The notes beneath the pieces are model-generated. The model worked only from the letters and a program-made list of their open reading frames with translations, searched no databases and was not told where the DNA came from. From JBGZFC01 sp964631255 (GTDB taxonomy: Bacteria > Bacteroidota > Bacteroidia > Bacteroidales > Dysgonomonadaceae): a DNA stretch of 29,886 bases. This document shows positions 24,067-29,886 of this stretch, in pieces (the stretch's first letter is position 1; every line of letters starts with the position of its first letter). The stretch covers positions 1 through 29,886 of the forward strand of contig CAZVWS010000026.1 of NCBI GenBank assembly GCA_964631255.1. The letters run 5' to 3'. Position numbers and translations under genes: made by a program.

Positions 24067-25488
24067 ATGTATTACGACATTCATTCTCACTTGTTTAACA
24101 AAGATTTTGTGGCAAAAGAATTGCTTTACAGATTATTGTTGGAACTTCGTAAATTTTTATCTGGAGATGAAGAAGAAGATGATGCTTTACGAGCCAATGC
24201 AAAAGGTATTTTGCAAACAATTAGAAGAATCAATAGTTTTTTACGTGTCGGGTTCAAATCGAGCACCACTGCTGTGTATGCCGAATTGAACAGGATTTAC
24301 AAAGATGAATTTATCACTACACCTCTGATGTTTGACCTGACGTGGTGTTTCGATAAAAAGCCTGTAAGAAATGGAGAACAAGCTCTGTTTGAAGAGATAA
24401 AAAAAGAGTTGAATGTACTTAATAAACAAGGTGCTTTGAGTGTTTCATCGAAAAAGAGGAAATTATCAAAAAGCGAAAGCAATACCTTGCAAATGATAAA
24501 AAAAGAGTCTGAAAAAACAGAGAAACTTCTTCTTAGTTTGCAAGAAATCGAGAAAAAGGAATTGAAATCACTCCGATTGTCAAAAGCATTGGCATTACCA
24601 ACCGATGCCGATGGTTTTAATAATCAAATAATGCAGTTGGAGAAATTGAAAAATTTACCGGGCAACAGCCAACGAGTTTTACCATTCTTGGCAGTTGACC
24701 CGCGTAGGAAAGGAATTATTGAATACGCGAAACAACATGTTGGGAAAAATAAGTTTTTTGCAGGAGTAAAAATATACACAAACAACGGCTATTCGCCTAC
24801 TGATCCTCTTCTTTTTGGCGATGAAAACACCGAAGGACTTTATGCATTCTGCGAAAAAAACAAAATTCCAATTACTGCACACTGCTCCTCGGTGGGATTT
24901 GTTACTTTGGCAAACAGTGTTTTTGTAAACGGGCATGTTTGGGAAAATGGCAAGGCGGTAATGTATAACAATAAAGAGTTGAAATTCAAATACACCATTC
25001 TCCAAGCCGGAAAGGCAATCAAAGAGCGTGCCGACTACCTAAACAACCCAGCTCTTTGGAAGTTGGTAGCTGAAAAATATCCCCGATTGAAAGTGAATTT
25101 AGCCCATTTGGGAGGTGGTAAAGAGTTGAAAAAAGCAATGGAATCGCCCGACGATGAAAATCTGTGGACGAATAAAATTATTGAGTTAATCAAAGATCCC
25201 AAATATAATTTTTATACCGATATCTCTTGCTTCGGCACCGACGATTGTATGGCTTTGCAAATGCTAAAAAATAGCAAAATTTATTCATACATCAAACACA
25301 AAATTATGTATGGCTCAGATTTCTATCTGAATAGACTTTTTGATGATAGCCTTGCCGTTACTTTGCGCTGCATAAAAGATATTTTTGCTGACGATTTTGA
25401 ATGGATTGCCAAAAAGAACCCGAAAGATTTTCTCAATTATGATAAAATAATGGTTCAATTGGACACATCAACCACACTCCAAAAATAA
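24067..25488 (+). CDS. Metal-dependent amidohydrolase-like protein (TIM barrel) with a charged helical insert
   Basis: 473 residues. Amidohydrolase-type metal ligands appear in order: DIHSHLF (H6, H8), GVKIYTNNGY (K235), ITAHCSSVG (H272), NLAHLGGG (H347) and MYGSDFY (D418). Between the first strand and the rest of the barrel, about residues 100-175, lies a very charged, Lys/Glu/Ser-rich helical region (KKRKLSKSESNT, IEKKELKSLR) that could be a coiled coil. No signal peptide. Substrate unknown; the ligand set fits the amidohydrolase_2 group (decarboxylases, lactonases). More AT-rich than folD, which it follows by 24 bases, so a later arrival into the operon is possible. Confidence 0.75.
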   Translation: MYYDIHSHLFNKDFVAKELLYRLLLELRKFLSGDEEEDDALRANAKGILQTIRRINSFLRVGFKSSTTAVYAELNRIYKDEFITTPLMFDLTWCFDKKPVRNGEQALFEEIKKELNVLNKQGALSVSSKKRKLSKSESNTLQMIKKESEKTEKLLLSLQEIEKKELKSLRLSKALALPTDADGFNNQIMQLEKLKNLPGNSQRVLPFLAVDPRRKGIIEYAKQHVGKNKFFAGVKIYTNNGYSPTDPLLFGDENTEGLYAFCEKNKIPITAHCSSVGFVTLANSVFVNGHVWENGKAVMYNNKELKFKYTILQAGKAIKERADYLNNPALWKLVAEKYPRLKVNLAHLGGGKELKKAMESPDDENLWTNKIIELIKDPKYNFYTDISCFGTDDCMALQMLKNSKIYSYIKHKIMYGSDFYLNRLFDDSLAVTLRCIKDIFADDFEWIAKKNPKDFLNYDKIMVQLDTSTTLQK

Positions 25489-25526
25489 AAAACAAACCTT
25501 TTATTAGTACCAAAAAATAAAACACG

Positions 25527-25781
25527 ATGGGCGGCGAAGGACACATGCTGGACATGATTAAAAAGATGAAAATGAATCGGGAACAATTAAAAAACACCCG
25601 AGAAAACTACAGCCATGTTCGCAAACCGCGCATTTCGATAGAAGATTACAAGGAGATAGACGAATTGGGGAAGGTAAACAAACTTTCTCCAATCCAAAAA
25701 AAGAGATACCAAACATGGGCTATCCTCTTGTTTGTTTTTCTACTGGTCGTGTTCGGAGTTTTGTTGGTTATAATTTTTTAG
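25527..25781 (+). CDS. Small Bacteroidetes protein with a C-terminal membrane helix
   Basis: 84 residues: N-terminal MGGEGHMLDMIKKMKMNREQ, a basic middle, then a C-terminal membrane helix (about 65-84, ILLFVFLLVVFGVLLVIIF). Proteins with a similar GGEGHM-type start are, from memory, recurrent in Bacteroidetes, with no known function. The stop codon (25779-25781) overlaps the first bases of dispersed repeat copy 4. It follows the amidohydrolase gene by 38 bases on the same strand. Confidence 0.7.
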   Translation: MGGEGHMLDMIKKMKMNREQLKNTRENYSHVRKPRISIEDYKEIDELGKVNKLSPIQKKRYQTWAILLFVFLLVVFGVLLVIIF

Positions 25782-25835
25782 AGCCAAGAGTCAAGACTTC
25801 CGACATCAGACATCGGACATCTGTCATCGGACAAA
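25775..25835 (+). repeat. Dispersed intergenic repeat, copy 4
   Basis: TTTTTTAGAGCCAAGAGTC, then AAGACTTCCGACATCAGAC, ATCGGACATCTGTCATCGG. It is closest to copy 3 (shared AGTCAAGACTTCCGACATC). The TAG of the upstream gene is formed at its left edge, and the DMP19-family start follows 18 bases after its right edge. Confidence 0.75.
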
Positions 25836-25853
25836 AAAACAAAGTAACAAAAA

Positions 25854-26354
25854 ATGATACAAATAGCAGAATCAAAAATTATAGAAGCAGCCGAAATAGG
25901 AATGGACGAATTCTTGAAAGTATTTACCGATGCCTATTTGCAAGCAATAGACGGCGAAGTAACTGCCGAAAATATGGAGCTGCTCAATGGCTACCAGCAC
26001 ACGCTGTTGGCTCTTCGTTTTTTTGCCGAAGAGGTAAACGAAGGCGGCTTCGTGCAGCTCATCCAAAACGGATATGGCGGTTATATTTTTGACAATCCCG
26101 TTGCTAAAGCACTCAAGCAGATGGGTGCGAAAGGATTGTCAAAAATATTGTACAAAGCAAAAGATATCTATGATTTGCATCGAGCCGAATTGGAACGCGA
26201 AACCACCGACGAGGAGTTCGCGGCAATGTATGTGGATTTTGAGCAATTTGACGAATTGGAAGAGAAGTTTTTCTACATCGAAGAGGAAGAAATCTCCACC
26301 ATAGCCCAATATGTGGACGAAAATTTGGAAGACTTTGCCGAAATAGTGAAATAA
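25854..26354 (+). CDS. DMP19 family (DUF4375-like) protein
   Basis: 166 residues, acidic. The family core is seen as LLNGYQHTLLALRFFAEEVN (43-62) followed by EGGFVQLIQNGYGGYIFDNP, matching the N-G-G-F-x-Q...NG pattern, and later YDLHRAELER and FEQFDELEEKFFYIEEEE. No signal peptide or membrane segment. Function unknown; some relatives occur among toxin-immunity or stress-linked genes. The gap to the gene before is filled by repeat copy 4; it is convergent with the DUF3109 gene, with 17 bases between stops. Confidence 0.75.
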   Translation: MIQIAESKIIEAAEIGMDEFLKVFTDAYLQAIDGEVTAENMELLNGYQHTLLALRFFAEEVNEGGFVQLIQNGYGGYIFDNPVAKALKQMGAKGLSKILYKAKDIYDLHRAELERETTDEEFAAMYVDFEQFDELEEKFFYIEEEEISTIAQYVDENLEDFAEIVK

Positions 26355-26371
26355 ATCCGCTTCGCTCTCGC

Positions 26372-26968
26372 TCACTCATCATTTTTGCCGGCAGCTTCCT
26401 CTTTTAGCAACTGTGCTGCTTCGCACACCTCGTTGTACCAATCCTGACCAAACTTGCGGATAAGCGGTTCTTTCAGAAATTTGTATATTTCAACACCCTC
26501 TTTCTTTCCCAATTTGATTGCCGGACGGCAAATATGCCATTTGTTGTAGTTCACGGCAACGAAATCGGTATATTTTTGCAATCGGATAGGGTAGAGATGA
26601 CAAGAAATTGGTTTTTGGACGGCAATGCGCCCCTCTCTGTAAGCCTTGTCGATGGCACATTTGCAAACTCCCGCTTCGTCGAAACAGGTAAAAACGCACT
26701 CCCTGCCGTTTATGATGGAGGTAACCAACTCGCCGTCGTAGTCGGTATATGCAATGCCTTGCGTGAGGATAAGCGATTGTGCCGCGGGCGACAAATCGTC
26801 CCAGATAATGGGCAAAATCTCTTTTATTTGTTCCATTTCGATCTCCTCGAGCGGTGCACCCGAATCTCCTTCTACACAACAAATCCCTTTGCACTTGGAC
26901 AAATCGCAAACAAAAGTTTCTTCAAAAATTTCGTCCGATAAAATGGTATCTCTAATTTGTATCATCAT
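26372..26968 (-). CDS. DUF3109 family cysteine-rich protein
   Basis: 198 residues with about ten cysteines in family positions: FVCDLSKCKGICCVEGDSGA (C21, C26, C30, C31), RECVFTCFDEAGVCKCAIDK, PISCHLYPIR and WHICRPA. This spacing suggests a metal or Fe-S site; the family has no assigned function and is common in Bacteroidetes. The ATG at 26968 overlaps the end of the CPBP protease gene by 17 bases; a second ATG at 26965 would serve equally. Last gene of a three-gene minus-strand operon. Confidence 0.85.
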   Translation of the reverse strand: MMIQIRDTILSDEIFEETFVCDLSKCKGICCVEGDSGAPLEEIEMEQIKEILPIIWDDLSPAAQSLILTQGIAYTDYDGELVTSIINGRECVFTCFDEAGVCKCAIDKAYREGRIAVQKPISCHLYPIRLQKYTDFVAVNYNKWHICRPAIKLGKKEGVEIYKFLKEPLIRKFGQDWYNEVCEAAQLLKEEAAGKNDE

Positions 26969-27833
26969 TTTTATTTATCAATTGTAAACGGTAAAACATA
27001 AACGCGACGGCTGCCATGCTCACAAAAACAACCGACCACGAAATGCTTGTCGGCAGATTGTTGTATTTTTCGGAAATGCTGTTGCCATTTTCCAAATAAA
27101 CCATCGTTAAAACTGCCGCGTTGTTGGTGGCATGAAACAAGATGGGCAACCACAAATTTGCGCTGTATGCAAACAGATAGCCGAGTACGGCTCCCAACAA
27201 AAGCCGGGGAAAAAACCCGAAAAACTGGAAGTGCATCGCGCTAAAAACAAACGCGGTAATCCAAACAGCAAGGTGGATGTTTTTTGTCCATTTTTGAAAC
27301 AACGATTGCAGCGCGCCTCTAAAAAACATCTCTTCGGCAATTGCCGTCATTACTGCGATGAGCAAGATATTGAATGTCAGATTGACCGGTGTTTTGTCGG
27401 CAGTTATCAGCCGGGTGGTTTCCGCAGCCGAGTTCTCCATATCCCGCATCAGTTTTTCTATGGATTGCCAAGATTGGGGAAGCGAAGTTTGGCTATTCCA
27501 CTGCTCCACGCTTGATATTGCCGGAATTGCAAACAGAAAAACCAATAAAGTTAGAAAAATATTCGGTAGAAAATGGTTTATCTTTTTTATACCTAAGGCA
27601 TTTATCGGCTTGCCGGTTGACCATGCCGTAATGGTGTAGGCAGGCAAAATAAAAAGAAGCATGTTTTGCAAAAAAATGGAGAGTCTGTAATACCAAATAT
27701 TGTTTTGAAGCCACGGAAAAATTTGCACCAAAAGCATCATGGTGGTCGAAAACAGAAACATTGCTACCACCATAAACAGAAAAAGATAGACTATTTTTAC
27801 TTGATTAGAGCTGTTATCCAGAGGCTTGTGCAT
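26952..27833 (-). CDS. CPBP family intramembrane metalloprotease (CAAX/Abi type)
   Basis: 293 residues with about eight membrane helices. The family motifs are AEEMFFRGALQSLF (E167, E168, R172), FVFSAMHFQFFGFFPRL (H201) and LFHATNN (H234), the glutamates and histidines of the Abi/CPBP intramembrane active site. Bacterial members process or protect membrane proteins and peptides; the substrate is unknown. It lies 16 bases after the amidase gene and overlaps the DUF3109 gene, so translation is probably coupled. Confidence 0.9.
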   Translation of the reverse strand: MHKPLDNSSNQVKIVYLFLFMVVAMFLFSTTMMLLVQIFPWLQNNIWYYRLSIFLQNMLLFILPAYTITAWSTGKPINALGIKKINHFLPNIFLTLLVFLFAIPAISSVEQWNSQTSLPQSWQSIEKLMRDMENSAAETTRLITADKTPVNLTFNILLIAVMTAIAEEMFFRGALQSLFQKWTKNIHLAVWITAFVFSAMHFQFFGFFPRLLLGAVLGYLFAYSANLWLPILFHATNNAAVLTMVYLENGNSISEKYNNLPTSISWSVVFVSMAAVAFMFYRLQLINKNDDTN

Positions 27834-27849
27834 GTGTGCTTTTTTTTAT

Positions 27850-28872
27850 TTATTTCTTTTTCTGATTGTCCAACACATCTTTTGCAAACGCGTTTGCCAG
27901 CCAATTGGCAATGGCTTGTCTGTTGTTGGGATTTAAAATTCGTTCGCGGTCGAGCGTGTTCTGAAAATTACCTATTTCTAACATCACGGATGGTGGGTCG
28001 AAATGGCGAAGCACGTACAAATCGCGGTGGCTCACGTTGCCTATAAAACCTCGGTTGGGTTGGTGCTTTTTGTATTGTGCCATAATCTCGTTTCGCAAAG
28101 TGTAGCTGGTAAGGCGGCTTGCCGCGTTGTCGGCATAGTAGAAAAACAAATCAATTTGCTCGTTTGGTCTTCGGCTGTCTATATGCACCTCTATGGCGCG
28201 TATGTAGCTGAATTTGTTTTTGTTTTGTTTATACAATTCGTTCACTTTATCAACCCGCTGTTTTAGTCGGTCTATTTGCGATCTTGGAATGGGGTCGCCC
28301 ATAGCCGTTTCGGTATTGTTGTATTGGAGAAAACGCTCATCGCGAATGCCATCCGTCTCGTCTTGGATAATGATGTAAACCGTTGCGCCTTCTTGCATCA
28401 AATTGCGGGCAAGCCGTAGCGAAATATCGTAGTTGTATTCATCTTCGTGCAGTTCGTGTCCCGCTACACGGGTTGTGGCACCGGGGTCGGGTCCGCCATG
28501 CCCGCTCACGATAAAAAAGCAAGCATCCTTCAACCGTTCCGACCGGATATGCAAGGTGCTGTATGCCGAGCCGAACAACTCGGGAGCAGCCGTTTCATAC
28601 ATATACTCTTCGGCAGGAAATACATCGCCCGGATGCAATTCCGGAATCAGATAAACCACCCCCAATTCCAGTCCGCCTTCCGCGTTTATTCTGTCGGCAT
28701 TGAGCGTTTTAAACTCATCGATATAAGATTTATCTAAGCGATTCCATCGGCGCAAAAAAGACATAATGCCATCGCCTTCAACGGGATATGCCATGTCTTG
28801 CGCCGGCGCAATGGTAGGAAATAGCGTGATAAACAATAAAACAGCAACGAAAATATGTCTTTTCTGAATCAT
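27850..28872 (-). CDS. N-acetylmuramoyl-L-alanine amidase (Amidase_3)
   Basis: 340 residues with a signal peptide (1-24, cut near APA-Q). It is a zinc amidase that cuts the bond between muramic acid and the stem peptide. Zinc and catalytic residues: H125 (VSGHGGPDPGA), E143 (HEDEYNYDISL), H230 (IEVHIDSR) and E299 (VMLEIGNF). The N-terminal section (about 30-110) precedes the catalytic domain and is not recognised; a LysM-like role is not evident. First gene of the amidase-CPBP-DUF3109 operon, with a -7 box at 28905-28912. Confidence 0.9.
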   Translation of the reverse strand: MIQKRHIFVAVLLFITLFPTIAPAQDMAYPVEGDGIMSFLRRWNRLDKSYIDEFKTLNADRINAEGGLELGVVYLIPELHPGDVFPAEEYMYETAAPELFGSAYSTLHIRSERLKDACFFIVSGHGGPDPGATTRVAGHELHEDEYNYDISLRLARNLMQEGATVYIIIQDETDGIRDERFLQYNNTETAMGDPIPRSQIDRLKQRVDKVNELYKQNKNKFSYIRAIEVHIDSRRPNEQIDLFFYYADNAASRLTSYTLRNEIMAQYKKHQPNRGFIGNVSHRDLYVLRHFDPPSVMLEIGNFQNTLDRERILNPNNRQAIANWLANAFAKDVLDNQKKK

Positions 28873-28904
28873 AAGAACAAGGAATTGATTGATAGTAGAA
28901 AGTA

Positions 28905-28912
28905 CAAAAATA
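28905..28912 (-). promoter_or_regulatory. -7 box (TATTTTTG) of the amidase operon
   Basis: A perfect TAnnTTTG on the minus strand, 32 bases before the ATG at 28872; the -33 box is weak. Confidence 0.45.
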
Positions 28913-29038
28913 CTACATTTTTTTCGATTCGATACATGTTTTGAGTAATTAGCTTTTGGCTTTTGGTTCTAATATTTTAAACACATAAAAAAATAAAAAA
29001 AATGTTGTGTTTTGTTGGTTTGTTATACTTATGTTTTG

Positions 29039-29046
29039 TATATTTG
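29039..29046 (+). promoter_or_regulatory. -7 box (TATATTTG) of the small lipoprotein gene
   Basis: A perfect TAnnTTTG box 68 bases before the ATG at 29115. Upstream TTTG copies exist but at 16 bases rather than 19-21; a TTGG lies 20 bases upstream. Confidence 0.5.
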
Positions 29047-29114
29047 CGGTCTAGATTTTATTTCAGACTATACATAATGGATAACTACAAATACTAATTT
29101 AAATATTTAAAAAA

Positions 29115-29612
29115 ATGAAAAGAAACTATTTTGTTAAGTTGTATTTAATCGTGATTATGGCAGGACTTTTTTTATCCTGTGAAAAGAGTGTAGAAACTGC
29201 TTTTGTAGATACAAGTATCGACTTTATTGTGAAAGACAGCGAAGGAAATGATTTGCTTAATCCCAAAAATCCCAACAGTATAAATATTGATAATATCAAA
29301 CTTCTTTTCGATATTGATGGAGAACAAGTGGTTTATTATGACGAAAATATGGATGCACCCAAAGGGATTATGCATTACGAGCAAGACGGCTTATATTATC
29401 TGAGAATTGTTAAGATTAATTTTAAAGATAAAAACGAGTCCTTGCCGGTAATGTATATACAATGGACTGAAAATGACACCGATAAGATAACATGCGAGGT
29501 TGTGAAATACGATACGGGCTCTATGTTTACTCAAAAAGTATGGCTCAACGATGAGTTGGTTTGGACCCTGACTCCGGGTGGCAGCAAAAGAATGATAGAG
29601 CTGATAAAATAG
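29115..29612 (+). CDS. Small hypothetical lipoprotein
   Basis: 165 residues. A basic, hydrophobic signal ends in lipobox LFLSC (Cys about residue 22), so the protein is lipid-anchored. The mature part is a single beta-rich domain with DFIVKDSEGNDLLNPKNPNS, IKLLFDIDGEQ, YYLRIVKINFKDKNESLPVM and ITCEVVKYDTGS, then VWLNDELVWTLTPGGSKRMI. It looks like a compact immunoglobulin-like or beta-sandwich fold; I do not recognise a named family. It has its own promoter box and a clear terminator, so it forms a single-gene unit. Confidence 0.75.
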   Translation: MKRNYFVKLYLIVIMAGLFLSCEKSVETAFVDTSIDFIVKDSEGNDLLNPKNPNSINIDNIKLLFDIDGEQVVYYDENMDAPKGIMHYEQDGLYYLRIVKINFKDKNESLPVMYIQWTENDTDKITCEVVKYDTGSMFTQKVWLNDELVWTLTPGGSKRMIELIK

Positions 29613-29647
29613 TGTTGTAGAATAACGGAAATTTATTTATTAAGCAA

Positions 29648-29681
29648 AGAGGTTGTCTTGTTACGGGGCAACCTCTTTTTT
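29648..29681 (+). terminator. Intrinsic terminator of the small lipoprotein gene
   Basis: AGAGGTTGTC (29648-29657) pairs with GGCAACCTCT (29667-29676), ten pairs with one T-G wobble and a nine-base loop, followed directly by a T-run. Confidence 0.88.
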
Positions 29682-29805
29682 ATGGATGTCATTTTTATTT
29701 GGACAGTTCTTATTCATCCCGCGTTTTCCACATCTCGTTTGGGGTTGTTTATATCATCGTTCACCTTCCCGATAGGTGCGTTGGGGTTCTTAGCCCCGCC
29801 GTTGA

Positions 29806-29886
29806 GGTTATCCAACCCCAACGGATAGGTTATCCAACCCCGACGGATAGGTTACCCAACCCCAACGGATAGGTTACCCAACCCCA
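29806..29886 (+). repeat. 22-base tandem repeat running off the window end
   Basis: Three full units (29806-29827, 29828-29849, 29850-29871) and 15 bases of a fourth. Consensus GGTTAYCCAACCCCAACGG plus ATA; the units differ by one or two bases. Junctions form GGATA-GGT-TATCC mini-palindromes, and an inverted partner CGTTGGGGTT lies just upstream at 29779-29788. The full length is not visible. The 29682-29805 stretch before it shows no gene. Confidence 0.88.

Overview
This looks like a chromosomal window from a member of the Bacteroidetes, most likely the Bacteroidales. Many genes are preceded by the Bacteroidetes-type sigma-A promoter (a -7 box TAnnTTTG, with or without a -33 TTTG about 19-22 bases upstream). 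A leucine-rich-repeat protein ends in a domain typical of type IX secretion cargo. There is a fimbrillin-type lipoprotein, tatA and tatC without tatB, an OmpH/Skp-like protein, and several families common in the phylum (DUF1015, DUF3109, DUF4126, M20C dipeptidase). Genus cannot be decided from the window. All assignments rest on reading motifs by eye; no database search was run.

Layout. 1-3211 (minus strand): 5' half of a tRNA-Thr, a MarC-type membrane protein, a family 2 glycosyltransferase, an OmpH-like protein and a small membrane protein. 3366-8641 (plus): PepD-type dipeptidase, a beta-helix-type lipoprotein, a secreted endonuclease/exonuclease/phosphatase-fold protein, then tatA-tatC, closed by a strong bidirectional terminator. 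8746-9623 (minus): the type IX cargo, which carries a frameshift just after its signal peptide. 9977-13163 (plus): YigZ-family protein and topA. 13200-14234 (minus): DUF4126 and a small GNAT acetyltransferase. 14670-15861: a DUF1015 gene broken by an internal deletion. 15862-17590 is an accessory stretch: a REP-like palindrome, a nonsense-mutated WapI-type immunity gene, a 41-base-period hairpin array with its own promoter and terminator, and an orphan membrane-anchored protein. 17602-19351: M20D amidohydrolase and an Lrp/AsnC regulator. 19415-21321 (minus): RlpA-like protein and fimbrillin-like lipoprotein. 21718-26354 (plus): ffh, folD, a metal-dependent amidohydrolase, a small membrane protein and a DMP19-family protein. 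26372-28872 (minus): an operon of N-acetylmuramoyl-L-alanine amidase, CPBP protease and DUF3109. 29115-29612: a small lipoprotein and terminator, followed by a 22-base tandem repeat that runs off the end.

Themes. Most of the window is housekeeping: protein export (ffh, tatAC), DNA topology (topA), one-carbon metabolism (folD), peptidoglycan and envelope functions (amidase, RlpA, OmpH), and peptide hydrolysis (two M20 enzymes). The unusual content is non-coding. The 41-base array (16550-16771) looks like a self-contained transcription unit of regularly spaced GC hairpins separated by A-rich linkers. A dispersed low-complexity repeat occurs in four intergenic gaps. Three genes are visibly damaged (LRR cargo, DUF1015, WapI-like).
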